A stretch of 54,259 nt of DNA from JAYVSZ01 sp043774925 (GCA_043774925.1 JAYVSZ010000054.1:1-54259), one strand, 5' to 3'; positions 1 through 8,029 are shown, numbered from the stretch's first letter. The notes: a model not told the origin generated them from the sequence alone. A program made the numbers and translations.

Positions 1-81
1 ACACATTTTAACGCCAATTTCTTTCGATTTTTCTACTGCTTTATCAACAATCTGTTGCGCGAGTTCGTAACTTACGTGCAT
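1..81 (-). CDS. GlcG/HbpS-like (DUF336) protein, N-terminal fragment
   Basis: Only the first 27 codons are present; the gene runs off the left edge. The translation begins MHVSYELAQQIVDKAVEKSK and continues EIGVKMC, which resembles the N-terminus of the GlcG/HbpS (DUF336) heme-binding-like family, whose members usually continue into a conserved hydrophobic strand. An AGGGAT ribosome binding site lies just upstream of the ATG at 79-81. The function of these small proteins is poorly defined. The family call rests on the N-terminus alone and is tentative. Confidence 0.5.
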   Translation of the reverse strand, partial: MHVSYELAQQIVDKAVEKSKEIGVKMC

Positions 82-217
82 GATATCCCTTTAATTAATA
101 TGTCCAATTATCATAACACACTAAATATTTTGTGCTATAAGTGGCATTAATAGGTCAATCAACAAAACCCACTTACAAAAAACCGCAATTTTGTGAATAG
201 ACAATAGCAAATAATTG

Positions 218-270
218 GGAACGTACCACGATTTGAAATAATTGAAATAATAGGGGCGCACCACGATTTA
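218..270. repeat. Short imperfect direct repeat in the murA 3' gap
   Basis: The 190-base AT-rich gap between the GlcG-like gene and murA carries two near copies of the motif GYACCACGATTTRAA, at about 224-238 and 258-272, separated by an A/T-rich spacer. No terminator with a clear stem and U-tract is visible here. The role is unknown, and it may simply be decayed repeat DNA. The rest of the gap shows nothing recognisable. Confidence 0.35.
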
Positions 271-273
271 AAC

Positions 274-1545
274 TTAACTCTCACGTTTAACCTGCGCGCC
301 CAGTTTGGTGAATTTTTCTTCTAGCAGTTCATAGCCCCGGTCTAGATGATAAATGCGTTCTATCACCGTTTCACCGCGCGCCACTAAGCCAGCCAAAACC
401 AAACTTGCAGATGCGCGTAAATCAGTCGCCATTACCGTTGCGCCATCTAAAAATTCCACGCCTTTAACCAGCGCGGTATTACCGTCAATGCTAATATCCG
501 CGCCCAACCGTTGCAGTTCTTGCACGTGCATAAAGCGGTTTTCAAAAATGGTTTCAGTGACTTTTGCCACGCCTTCTGCCACGCTATTTAGCGCCATAAA
601 TTGGGCTTGCATATCGGTGGGGAATGCGGGGTGCGGCGCGGTGCGAATGTTCACGGCTTTTAATTTGCCGTCACTTTTTACCGTAATCGTATTTTCAGCT
701 TTGCCAACTTTTACCTCAGCGCCCGCTTCGCGCAGTTTTTCAATCACCGCATCTAGCAAATCGGCACGCGCATTATGCAGCTTCACTTCGCCGCCTGTCA
801 TGGCGGCGGCCACCATATAAGTGCCCGCCTCTATGCGGTCGCACACAATGTTGTGCTCTGCGCCATTGAGCTTTTCTACACCAATAATGGTAATCACATC
901 CGTGCCAGCACCAGTAATATTGGCGCCCATTTTGTTTAAACATTCAGCTAAATCAACCACTTCTGGCTCTTTTGCGGCATTTTCTAGCACGGTTTTACCG
1001 TTTGCCAGCGCAGCCGCCATCATCAAGTTTTCCGTACCAGTTACCGTGACTAAATCCATATAATAACGCGCGCCTTGCAAGCGGCGATTCGGCAAATGTA
1101 GTGTGCTGGCCTGAATGTAGCCGTGGGTGATATGAATCGCCGCACCCATGGCTTGCAGGCCTTTAATGTGCAAATCAACAGGCCGCGAGCCAATGGCACA
1201 GCCACCTGGCAACGACACGCGCGCCGTGCCGAAGCGCGCCAACAGCGGACCTAACACCAAAATTGACGCACGCATGGTTTTCACCATTTCGTAAGTCGCT
1301 TCAAACGATTGCACATCGCTGGCATCCAAAGTCACTTGTGAGCCATCTTGCGCCACTTTAATGCCCATGGTATCTAATAATTTGAGCGTGGTCGCCACGT
1401 CCTTTAAGGCGGGCAGGCTGGTTAAAGTAAGCGGCGTTTCCGCCAACAAACTCGCGCATAAAATCGGCAATGCGGCATTTTTAGCCCCAGAAATCGTAAT
1501 TTCGCCGTTGAGTGGAAAACCACCCTCAATAATCAATTTATCCAA
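274..1545 (-). CDS. murA: UDP-N-acetylglucosamine 1-carboxyvinyltransferase
   Basis: First committed step of peptidoglycan synthesis in the cytoplasm: transfer of enolpyruvate from PEP to UDP-GlcNAc. The 423-residue length is standard for MurA. The N-terminal GAKNAALP motif and the active-site loop LPGGCAIGSRPVDLH, with the PEP-binding and fosfomycin-target cysteine at residue 116, are intact. It is the last gene of a minus-strand run mla - ABC exporter - bolA - grxD - murA. The bolA-murA neighbourhood is common in beta- and gammaproteobacteria. It lies 2 bases after the glutaredoxin stop and is probably cotranscribed with it. Confidence 0.97.
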   Translation of the reverse strand: MDKLIIEGGFPLNGEITISGAKNAALPILCASLLAETPLTLTSLPALKDVATTLKLLDTMGIKVAQDGSQVTLDASDVQSFEATYEMVKTMRASILVLGPLLARFGTARVSLPGGCAIGSRPVDLHIKGLQAMGAAIHITHGYIQASTLHLPNRRLQGARYYMDLVTVTGTENLMMAAALANGKTVLENAAKEPEVVDLAECLNKMGANITGAGTDVITIIGVEKLNGAEHNIVCDRIEAGTYMVAAAMTGGEVKLHNARADLLDAVIEKLREAGAEVKVGKAENTITVKSDGKLKAVNIRTAPHPAFPTDMQAQFMALNSVAEGVAKVTETIFENRFMHVQELQRLGADISIDGNTALVKGVEFLDGATVMATDLRASASLVLAGLVARGETVIERIYHLDRGYELLEEKFTKLGAQVKRES

Positions 1546-1547
1546 AA

Positions 1548-1871
1548 CTATGCGCCAGACTTTAGATTTGAATCTAGCAAGGTTTGTAGCTCGCCGCTTT
1601 CGTACATGGCACGCATAATATCGCTGCCTCCAACAAACTCACCTTTAACATAAAGCTGCGGAATAGTCGGCCAGTTGGCAAATTGCTTAATGCCTTCACG
1701 AATTTCTTGGTCTTGCAGCACGTCCACCGTGGTGTATTGTGCGCCGCAAGCATCCAAAATTTGCGTCGCCATGTTAGAAAATCCACATTGCGGGAACTTT
1801 GGATTGCCCTTCATGTAAAGCACCACGTTGTTTGCGGTAACAGTTTCTTTAATTCTTGCTTGTGTATCCAT
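1548..1871 (-). CDS. grxD: Monothiol glutaredoxin, Grx4 family
   Basis: Class II glutaredoxin of 107 residues that binds a [2Fe-2S] cluster with glutathione and usually works with BolA proteins in iron-sulfur trafficking. The diagnostic monothiol motif CGFS (Cys29) sits within the segment KGNPKFPQCGFS, and the GSH-binding WPTIPQLYVKGEFVGGSDI region follows. I chose the ATG at 1869-1871 because an AGGAATT ribosome site precedes it; an upstream in-frame ATG at 1899-1901 lacks one. Its position 8 bases after a BolA-like gene matches the known Grx4-BolA partnership. Confidence 0.95.
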   Translation of the reverse strand: MDTQARIKETVTANNVVLYMKGNPKFPQCGFSNMATQILDACGAQYTTVDVLQDQEIREGIKQFANWPTIPQLYVKGEFVGGSDIMRAMYESGELQTLLDSNLKSGA

Positions 1872-1879
1872 AATAATTC

Positions 1880-2125
1880 CTAAGTATTTAATTTTTGCCA
1901 TGCGTCTGGCGTATGTGTTTTCATGCTTAATGCGTGAATCTCTGCTTTCATGCGGTCGCCCAGCGCCGCGTACACCAACTGATGTTGCGCCACCATACTT
2001 TTACCTACAAATGCTGAGCTGACAATAATCGCTTCAAAGTGCGTACCGTCATCGCCAAGCACTTTGATGTAATCGCAGGTTAGGCCTTGTTTTATATATT
2101 CTTCTAATTGTGCTGCGCTTAACAC
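1880..2125 (-). CDS. BolA/IbaG-like protein
   Basis: An 81-residue BolA-fold protein. The core VLGDDGTHFEAIIVSSAFVGKS, followed by VAQHQLVYAALGDRM and ending IHALSMKTHTPDAW, is typical of the short BolA/YrbA (IbaG) group with its conserved C-terminal histidine region. These proteins form [2Fe-2S] heterodimers with Grx4 and are linked to acid or envelope stress and cluster delivery. It sits directly upstream of grxD and two genes from murA, the usual ibaG-murA context. The name ibaG is likely, but I leave the symbol open because BolA paralogues are hard to separate by eye. Confidence 0.9.
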   Translation of the reverse strand: MLSAAQLEEYIKQGLTCDYIKVLGDDGTHFEAIIVSSAFVGKSMVAQHQLVYAALGDRMKAEIHALSMKTHTPDAWQKLNT

Positions 2126-2178
2126 TTTTTTAACCCCTAAGCTTAGCCATTTGTTTGTTATAAACTAGCCCCGCAGTT

Positions 2179-2220
2179 TTAATTTATATTGGATATAAAT
2201 TAACCACGTAATTTATATCC
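2179..2220. repeat. Three-armed inverted repeat at the end of the ABC permease gene
   Basis: Three copies of one AT-rich arm lie side by side: 2179-2189 (TTAATTTATAT), 2191-2203 (GGATATAAATTAA) and 2209-2220 (TAATTTATATCC). The middle arm can pair with either neighbour: 11 bp with a 3-base loop or 12 bp with a 6-base loop. The structure covers the last codons and stop of the permease gene, so mutually exclusive hairpins could form in its mRNA. There is no classical GC-rich terminator here. Confidence 0.6.
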
Positions 2221-2973
2221 TGATTTTAACATTTTTAGCGCCAGCCATGCTAACCCCAGTAAAAATGCCGTGACGACTGCCAAACTTATCCACGGCGAAA
2301 TATCGCCTTGGCCAAAAAAGCCGTATCTAAAGCCATCAATCATATAGAAAAACGGATTAAATTTAGACACAATTTGCCAAAAATGTGGCAGCGAATGAAT
2401 CGAATAAAACACGCCAGATAAAAACGTGAGCGGCATGATGACAAAGTTTTGAAACGCTGCCATTTGATCGAATTTATCTGACCAAATGCCGGCAATAATG
2501 CCAAATACGCCCAATAAAGCGCTGCCCAAAAAGGCAAAAGTGAATATCCACGCAAAATGCGTAATTGGCACATGCACAAACCAAATGGCGACCAAATAAA
2601 TACTCAAGCCAACCATCAGGCCGCGAATAATAGAAGCGGCCAAAAATGCGATAAAAAATTGCAAATAAGTGAGCGGCGTGAGCAGCACAAACACAATGCT
2701 GCCCATGACTTTGGATTGCACCAAGCTGGACGAGCTGTTGGCAAACGCGTTTTGCAGCAGCGACATCATGATGAGGCCAGGAATTAAAAACGCCGTATAT
2801 TCCACGCCTTTATACACTTCCACATGGCCGCTTAGCGCATGTGAGAAAATCAGCAAATACAGCAGCGCGCTGAGCACGGGTGAGGCAATAGTTTGAAATG
2901 CCACGCGCCAAAAACGCAACACTTCCTTTTTAAATAGGGTGTAAGTGCCGCGCACTTGTGGGCTCATATTCAT
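2200..2973 (-). CDS. ABC-2 type transporter permease
   Basis: A 257-residue inner-membrane permease with about six hydrophobic segments of the ABC-2 (YadH/NodJ-like) type. The motif EYTAFLIPGLIMMSLLQNAF is typical of this family, as is the C-terminal region NPFFYMIDGFRYGFFG. Its ATG overlaps the stop codon of the ATPase gene (ATGA at 2970-2973), so translation is coupled and the two form one exporter. The substrate is unknown; related YadGH-type pairs sit next to mla and bolA-murA genes in many beta- and gammaproteobacteria. Confidence 0.9.
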   Translation of the reverse strand: MNMSPQVRGTYTLFKKEVLRFWRVAFQTIASPVLSALLYLLIFSHALSGHVEVYKGVEYTAFLIPGLIMMSLLQNAFANSSSSLVQSKVMGSIVFVLLTPLTYLQFFIAFLAASIIRGLMVGLSIYLVAIWFVHVPITHFAWIFTFAFLGSALLGVFGIIAGIWSDKFDQMAAFQNFVIMPLTFLSGVFYSIHSLPHFWQIVSKFNPFFYMIDGFRYGFFGQGDISPWISLAVVTAFLLGLAWLALKMLKSGYKLRG

Positions 2974-3890
2974 GATGCGCCACCCACTAACGATAAAAAT
3001 ACGTCTTCTAAATCGGCTTCGATCAGCTGCATGTCTTCCACTACAATATTGGCTTTTCGTAACTCACTCAGCGCGAATTCCACTTGGCCTAAATCGCTCA
3101 AAGCCAACGTAAATACACCGTTTTCGCCATTTTTTAACATCGGTAGCAAGCCTGCTGGAAGCGTTGCTTGGCCTAGTTTTAAGCGCAAATTTTTGCCTGC
3201 AAATTTGTTGAGCAAATTGGCCGTGGTATCCAAGGCAACAATTTCACCCTGCTTCATCATGGCGACGCGCGAGCACAAGGCTTCGGCTTCTTCTAAATAG
3301 TGCGTAGTAAGAATGACGGTATGGCCTTCTCGATTAAGCCGCTTGATGAATTCCCACATGAGTTGGCGCAATTCAACATCCACGCCCGCGGTAGGCTCAT
3401 CTAGGACGATGACGGGCGGCTTATGCGCTAAGGCTTGGGCAATGAGCGCGCGACGCTTCATGCCGCCAGAAAGCTTACGCATATTGGTGTGGGCTTTATC
3501 CGTCAAACCCAAAGTTTCAATGACTTCATCTACCCAAACGTCGTTTTCTTTACCTTTGCCAAAATAACCCGCCTGAAAACGCAGCATTTCTCGCACATTA
3601 AAAAATGGGTCAAACACCAGCTCTTGCGGCACAACGCCCAGCGCCATGCGCGCGGCCTGATAATCATCCACTACGTCGTGACCCATCACAGAAATTTTGC
3701 CTGAAGTCGGCCGCAACAAGCCCGCGATGGTGCTAATGAGGGTCGATTTTCCCGCGCCATTGGGGCCAAGCAAGCCAAAAAATTCGCCTTGCTGCACCGT
3801 TAAATCCACGCCTTTAAGCGCATGCAGGCTACCAAAGCGCTTGTGGATTTGCTCTATTTGAATGGCGGGCGTTGTGTTTGAGCTTGTCAA
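2970..3890 (-). CDS. ABC transporter ATP-binding protein (YadG-like)
   Basis: A 306-residue ATPase partner of the downstream ABC-2 permease. Walker A GPNGAGKST, signature LSGGMKRR, Walker B VIVLDEP and the switch histidine in ILTTHYLEEAE are all present. A C-terminal tail of about 80 residues is typical of the YadG/CcmA-like exporter ATPases. The start is a TTG (rc of 3888-3890) preceded by AGGAT at good spacing; no ATG lies near it. The Mla operon terminator lies just upstream, so this pair probably has its own promoter in the 100-base gap. Substrate unknown. Confidence 0.92.
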   Translation of the reverse strand: MTSSNTTPAIQIEQIHKRFGSLHALKGVDLTVQQGEFFGLLGPNGAGKSTLISTIAGLLRPTSGKISVMGHDVVDDYQAARMALGVVPQELVFDPFFNVREMLRFQAGYFGKGKENDVWVDEVIETLGLTDKAHTNMRKLSGGMKRRALIAQALAHKPPVIVLDEPTAGVDVELRQLMWEFIKRLNREGHTVILTTHYLEEAEALCSRVAMMKQGEIVALDTTANLLNKFAGKNLRLKLGQATLPAGLLPMLKNGENGVFTLALSDLGQVEFALSELRKANIVVEDMQLIEADLEDVFLSLVGGAS

Positions 3891-3923
3891 GATAATCCTA
3901 TTTTACTACTTTTTTTTGTGTGT

Positions 3924-3958
3924 ATAAAAAACGAAACCCCACCGTTAAGGATGGGGTT
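3924..3958 (-). terminator. Rho-independent terminator after mlaB
   Basis: On the minus strand, arms AACCCCA (rc of 3952-3958) and TGGGGTT (rc of 3935-3941) form a 7-bp stem with a 10-base loop, followed shortly by a run of Ts. It lies between the mlaB stop and the exporter ATPase start and likely ends the Mla transcript. Confidence 0.7.
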
Positions 3959-3994
3959 AAATCCAACTAGTTCAAGCTTGCACGGCGAATGAGC

Positions 3995-4276
3995 TTAGTT
4001 GATCAAATCTGCTACGCCGTAAAGCTGCGTCAAACTATTCAAGTTGTCTGGCAGGTTCACAAACTTGAGGTGCTTTTTCTCTGCAATCGCGCGTCGCCGC
4101 CACTCCAGCATCAAGCTGATAGCACCTGTATCAATCTCTGTCACCTTGGCAAAATCCACAACGGCATCATCAGCAATCGCCAGTGCGTTGCTTGCAAGCA
4201 ATAGCGCATTGGCATTGTCTATTTCAACATCTCCAGAAACGTCCCAGCGATGACCATTTTGTACAATTTCAGCCAT
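3995..4276 (-). CDS. mlaB: STAS-domain protein MlaB
   Basis: A 93-residue cytoplasmic STAS-domain protein, the small regulatory subunit of the MlaFEDB phospholipid transporter. The core VDFAKVTEIDTGAISLMLEWRR matches the STAS signature, including the conserved Asp-Thr-Gly/Ser-like position near the helix start. Its ATG overlaps the mlaC stop as TAATG (4274-4278). It is the last gene of mlaFEDCB. Divergence is high, as is normal for MlaB, but context makes the call firm. Confidence 0.88.
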   Translation of the reverse strand: MAEIVQNGHRWDVSGDVEIDNANALLLASNALAIADDAVVDFAKVTEIDTGAISLMLEWRRRAIAEKKHLKFVNLPDNLNSLTQLYGVADLIN

Positions 4277-4902
4277 TAGTTTTTTTGTGTTGCCGCTACG
4301 CTGGTTTTTGCGGCAGCATTTTTATCGCCAAGCTTTTTAATCAAGCTATCAAGGCCGTTTTGACGGACTTCTGTCGAAAATTGACCGCGATAATTGGTCA
4401 CCAAACTCACGCCTTCAATCACAATATCGTACACTTTCCAAGCATCCGTTTCTTTCGCTAAAGTGTAATCCACCTCAACTGGTTGACCGCCTGATTGCAA
4501 TATTTGCGTTTTGACAGTCGCCGTATTTGCGCCATCCACCATACGCAGTGGCTTATATTCTATGGTTTGATTTTTGTATTTTGAAAGCGCTGTGGCATAA
4601 GTGCGTATAAGCAAAGTACGAAACTCCGCTTGGAACGCAGTTTTTTGCTCTGGTGTCGCTTTAGTCCAGTTTTTGCCTAGCACCAAGCGCGAAACGCGGT
4701 CGAAGTTAAAGTTAGGCAGAATTTTTTCTTCTGCCAGCGCAAAAATCTTTGATTGATCGCCTGCTTGAATATCCTTATCTGTTTTAACGATAGCCAACAC
4801 ATCATCTGCCGTACGCTTTACCAAAGCGTCTGGCGCCTCGATAGCGAATACTGCGGCACTAAAGCCAAACAAACATAATGCGATAAAAAAGTTTTTAATC
4901 AT
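4276..4902 (-). CDS. mlaC: Periplasmic phospholipid-binding protein MlaC
   Basis: A 208-residue MlaC (Ttg2D) family protein that ferries phospholipids across the periplasm between the outer-membrane MlaA complex and the inner-membrane MlaFEDB complex. The first about 20 residues (MIKNFFIALCLFGFSAAVFA) are a Sec signal peptide. The mature part shows family features: ILPNFNFDRVSRLVLGKNW, an FRTLLIRTYA-type segment, VKTQILQSGGQPVEVDY, and the WKVYDIVIEGVSLVTNYRGQF block. It follows mlaD and is coupled to mlaB by TAATG. Confidence 0.95.
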   Translation of the reverse strand: MIKNFFIALCLFGFSAAVFAIEAPDALVKRTADDVLAIVKTDKDIQAGDQSKIFALAEEKILPNFNFDRVSRLVLGKNWTKATPEQKTAFQAEFRTLLIRTYATALSKYKNQTIEYKPLRMVDGANTATVKTQILQSGGQPVEVDYTLAKETDAWKVYDIVIEGVSLVTNYRGQFSTEVRQNGLDSLIKKLGDKNAAAKTSVAATQKN

Positions 4903-4935
4903 TTGTGATTCCTATTCATTGTAAAGACCCTGAGA

Positions 4936-5493
4936 TTAAGGGGCTGCTGGTTTAGTGATGTCGTCCAGCGGATTTGCACCTAACGCATCATCACCTGTTT
5001 TGGTTGATGTTGCTGGTGCTTTTGGTGCGTCATCTTTACTTTCTGACGCTTTATTATACAAAAACTGGCTAATCATTTTTTCCAACACAACGGCATCTTG
5101 TGTTTTCATAATTTTATCACCATTTTTTAAATTGGTTTCGTCACCACCCGCTTCCAAGCCAATATATTGCTCGCCCAGCAGGCCAGCGGTGTAAATACTA
5201 GCGAAGGTATCCTTGGGGAAGTTGTAGCGTTTGTCCACGTTCAGACTTACCACTGCCTCGTAAGTTGCACCATCAAATTTAATATCGCCCACACGGCCAA
5301 CCACTACACCAGCGCTTTTTACTGGTGCGCGCACTTTTAGGCCACCAATATTTTCAAAGTTGGCGGTCACTATGTAAGTTTCACCAATATTGCTAGAGGT
5401 AAGGTTGCCCACCTTCATGGCAAGCCCTAGCAAGGCCGCCACGCCTAGCGCTACAAATATTCCCACCCACAAATCTATTGTCGTTCTTTCCAT
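4936..5493 (-). CDS. mlaD: MCE-domain protein MlaD
   Basis: A 185-residue inner-membrane MCE protein that forms the periplasmic hexameric ring of the Mla transporter. It has one N-terminal membrane helix (WVGIFVALGVAALLGLAMKV) and a single MCE domain containing ANFENIGGLKVRAPVKSAGV and the YTAGLLGEQYIGLEAGG strand, then a polar, Ala/Pro-rich tail. I chose the ATG at 5491-5493, which is preceded by AGGGG; an upstream in-frame TTG at 5506-5508 would add only five residues and is not needed. Confidence 0.95.
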   Translation of the reverse strand: MERTTIDLWVGIFVALGVAALLGLAMKVGNLTSSNIGETYIVTANFENIGGLKVRAPVKSAGVVVGRVGDIKFDGATYEAVVSLNVDKRYNFPKDTFASIYTAGLLGEQYIGLEAGGDETNLKNGDKIMKTQDAVVLEKMISQFLYNKASESKDDAPKAPATSTKTGDDALGANPLDDITKPAAP

Positions 5494-5520
5494 AAAATAC
5501 CCCTGCAAATATTTTCTAAT

Positions 5521-6324
5521 TTAGCTAATCATAAACGAAGTTAGTGCGAAATCTAACGCTAACACCACGAGCGATGATGTCACCACAGTGCGTGTTGTGG
5601 CGCTACTTACGCCCTCTGCCGTTGGCGGCGCATCATATCCTTCAAACAAGGCGATTATTGTACATGCCACGCCAAACACTAGGCTTTTAATCACGCCGTT
5701 GACGATATCTAAGCGCCAATCAACATTGGCCTGCATTTGCGACCAAAAAGCACCAGCATCCACGCCAATTAAGGGCACTGCCACCATGTAGCCGCCCAAA
5801 ATACCAACCATTGAAAATAACGCCGTTAAAATCGGCATGGCAATCACGCCAGCCCAAAATCTTGGCGCAATCACGCGGGAAAAAGGGCTTACCGCCATCA
5901 TTTCCATGGCCGAAAGCTGCTCAGTCGCCTTCATCAACCCAATTTCAGCGGTAATCGCCGTGCCTGCGCGCCCAGCAAACAAAAGTGCGGTGATTACTGG
6001 GCCAAGCTCACGCACCAGCGCCAGCGCCACTAGCACGCCTATCGCGTCGGATGAGCCATATCTTTGCAGCGTATTATAGCCTTGCAGCGCAAGCACCATA
6101 CCCACGAAAAATGCTGAAACAGAAATAATAATCAGCGAGCGCACACCAGTAAAATACACTTCACGCACTACTAAACGTGGCCTGCGTAAGCACTCACCGC
6201 TGGAAGCTAAAGTGAGCCCAAGCAAGCGCATACCCGCGCCAAGCCGCCAGATACGATCAATAAAATCGCTACCTAGCTGGCGTATTGTGCGCACCAAACT
6301 TAAAGAATGTCGCGATTGAATCAT
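5521..6324 (-). CDS. mlaE: Phospholipid transport permease MlaE
   Basis: A 267-residue MlaE (YrbE/DUF140) inner-membrane permease. Hydrophobic helices surround the conserved block VRELGPVITALLFAGRAGTA, which continues ITAEIGLMKATEQLSAMEMM and is characteristic of the family. The C-terminal SLVFGVACTIIALFEGYDAPPTAEGV block is also typical. It overlaps mlaF by ATGA (6321-6324) and is followed by mlaD after 27 bases, giving the standard FEDCB order. Confidence 0.96.
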   Translation of the reverse strand: MIQSRHSLSLVRTIRQLGSDFIDRIWRLGAGMRLLGLTLASSGECLRRPRLVVREVYFTGVRSLIIISVSAFFVGMVLALQGYNTLQRYGSSDAIGVLVALALVRELGPVITALLFAGRAGTAITAEIGLMKATEQLSAMEMMAVSPFSRVIAPRFWAGVIAMPILTALFSMVGILGGYMVAVPLIGVDAGAFWSQMQANVDWRLDIVNGVIKSLVFGVACTIIALFEGYDAPPTAEGVSSATTRTVVTSSLVVLALDFALTSFMIS

Positions 6325-7130
6325 GTTTTATCCTTAAACCCGAGCAGCGCTTGCTTGTAATCGTTTGCTGGATAATGGAAAGGCACGGGGCCATCTTTTT
6401 CGCCATACACAAATTGATGTACGAAAGGAAGCTCAGATTTGCGCAAATCTTCTGGCGTGCCTTCGGCCGCCACCACGCCATTAGCGACAAAGTAAATATA
6501 ATCGGCAAATGAAAAAGTTTCTTCCACATCATGCGTCACAATAATGCTGGTCGCGCCAAGCACATCGTTAAGCGTACGAATCAAATCGCAGATAACGCCC
6601 ATGGAAATTGGATCTAAGCCAGCAAATGGCTCGTCGTACATAATAATATCTGGGTCTAGCGCCACAGCGCGCGCCAACGAAACGCGCCGCGCCATGCCAC
6701 CAGAAAGCTCAGCAGGCATCAGCTTGTGTGCGCCTCGCAGGCCAACTGCATTCAACTTCATCAACACCAAATCGTGAATCATGCTTTCGGGCAAATCGGT
6801 GAGTTCGCGCATGGGGAAAGCGACGTTTTCGAACACGGATAAATCGGTAAATAACGCGCCGTGCTGAAACAACATGCCCATTTTGCGCCGCAATTGGTAA
6901 ATGCCTTCACGGTCTTGCTCGTGCACCACTTTGCCATCCACGCGCACTTGGCCTTTGTTTGGCTTAATTTGCCCGCCGATTAAGCGCAACAGCGTGGTTT
7001 TGCCGCTGCCGCTGCCGCCCATAATCGCCACCACTTTACCGCGTGGAAACACCATGCTGATGCCTTTGTGCAGCATACGGCCTTTGTAGCCAAATGATAG
7101 GTTATCGATTTCGACGATATTTTGGTTCAT
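6321..7130 (-). CDS. mlaF: Phospholipid transport ATPase MlaF
   Basis: A 269-residue ABC ATPase that powers the MlaFEDB complex at the inner membrane. Walker A GGSGSGKTT, signature ELSGGMARR, Walker B IIMYDEPFAGLDPIS and the switch region IIVTHDVEE are intact. It is the first gene of the mlaFEDCB operon. No strong ribosome binding site is seen before the ATG at 7128-7130. The spacer upstream carries a repeat element and the terminator of the neighbouring pilin gene, so the operon promoter must lie within about 7131-7220. Confidence 0.96.
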   Translation of the reverse strand: MNQNIVEIDNLSFGYKGRMLHKGISMVFPRGKVVAIMGGSGSGKTTLLRLIGGQIKPNKGQVRVDGKVVHEQDREGIYQLRRKMGMLFQHGALFTDLSVFENVAFPMRELTDLPESMIHDLVLMKLNAVGLRGAHKLMPAELSGGMARRVSLARAVALDPDIIMYDEPFAGLDPISMGVICDLIRTLNDVLGATSIIVTHDVEETFSFADYIYFVANGVVAAEGTPEDLRKSELPFVHQFVYGEKDGPVPFHYPANDYKQALLGFKDKT

Positions 7131-7222
7131 GTGTTGGATTAATTGCGCATCATTTTGATTTTGCCTTATTCTAAATCAAAACGCGGTTAATTCAAACGCA
7201 TAACTTATCTGTGATAACTACC

Positions 7223-7292
7223 TTGACACCCTGAACCCGATTCAGGATCTTAGGGTTCTCTCAAGATTGCGGGTCAAGCCCGCAATGACAAA
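7223..7292. repeat. REP-like repeat with two hairpins
   Basis: Two adjacent palindromes: CCTGAA (7230-7235) pairing with TTCAGG (7241-7246), and ATTGCGGG (7266-7273) pairing with CCCGCAAT (7279-7286), with the surrounding text TTGACACCCTGAACCCG and CAATGACAAAC. Sequences of this style recur between genes in many proteobacteria. It lies in the gap between the mlaF start and the pilin terminator. Copy number in this genome cannot be seen from the window. Confidence 0.6.
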
Positions 7293-7315
7293 CTAAAGAT
7301 AGTTTCGCCAATAAC

Positions 7316-7340
7316 AAAAAGCCCGCCGAAGCGGGCTTGA
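7316..7340 (-). terminator. Terminator of the prepilin gene
   Basis: Perfect 8-bp stem AAGCCCGC (7319-7326) / GCGGGCTT (7331-7338) with a 4-base loop. Read on the minus strand it is followed by TTTTTGTTATT, so it is a good intrinsic terminator for the prepilin gene that ends at 7364. Confidence 0.85.
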
Positions 7341-7363
7341 TTTCAGGCTAAATCTACTTAACC

Positions 7364-8029
7364 TCAGACACCGTAGCAGACGATATAAGATGCCGCTGGG
7401 TCAACTGTACCCGTATCCGCAGTTAAAGCTAAGGCAGGAGTATTGGTTTTAGCGGCTAACATAGAACCTGTTGCCACATTACCATCGTCCATGTTCACAT
7501 CCAATTGCGTCACGTATTTACCTAGAATACCCTGAGAACAAATAATATAAGAGCCTTTAATCGCATTATTTGCACTATCTTTAATTGCAGAACTGGCTGC
7601 CACGTTAGTGCCTGCCATAATACCAATCTCTCCGCCGTCAGCATTGGTTGGGCGCCAATCTGCATTTGTATCATCAGTTGGGCCAACCGCTAAGTTTGCT
7701 AATCGAACATGCTGCCAAAATCTGTAAGCTTCTGAGGTAGTTGCTTTTTTATCAAACCAACTTCCTTCAAGCGCGCCGTTACCATTACCATTATTGGCTG
7801 CTGGCGCGCCCACGTGAGCATCAGCTGCTTTATCATCGCCAGGCAAGGCTTTAAATTTATCTTGATAGCCATAGATATATACTGGGATTGACCTAAAATC
7901 ATTCGCCATGTTTTTTACCTTGGCGCTATTAATCAGCTCTTGCCCCCGTAGCACGCCGCCCAGCAGCAAGCCGATAATGACCAGCACGATAGCAAGTTCG
8001 ATAAGGGTAAAGCCTGTTTGTTTGTTCAT
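7364..8029 (-). CDS. Orphan type IV prepilin-like protein
   Basis: A 221-residue protein with a class III signal: short leader MNKQTG, then FTLIELAIVLVIIGLLLGGV, so a prepilin peptidase should cut after the Gly and methylate Phe. Glu5 of the mature protein is present. The rest is a Gly/Asn/Ala-rich pseudopilin-like body with a few cysteines in the C-terminal part. I chose the ATG at 8027-8029 because AAGGA precedes it; an ATG 21 bases upstream lacks such a site. No pilin assembly genes lie next to it. Whether it is a major pilin, minor pilin or secretion pseudopilin cannot be told. Confidence 0.85.
   Translation of the reverse strand: MNKQTGFTLIELAIVLVIIGLLLGGVLRGQELINSAKVKNMANDFRSIPVYIYGYQDKFKALPGDDKAADAHVGAPAANNGNGNGALEGSWFDKKATTSEAYRFWQHVRLANLAVGPTDDTNADWRPTNADGGEIGIMAGTNVAASSAIKDSANNAIKGSYIICSQGILGKYVTQLDVNMDDGNVATGSMLAAKTNTPALALTADTGTVDPAASYIVCYGV

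Noticed and set aside
353..1063. Long open frames on the plus strand opposite murA
   Set aside because: murA is certain on the minus strand, and these frames have no family features or ribosome sites; they arise from codon bias. The same holds for similar antisense frames over mlaE, pepA, RND and rsmB genes.
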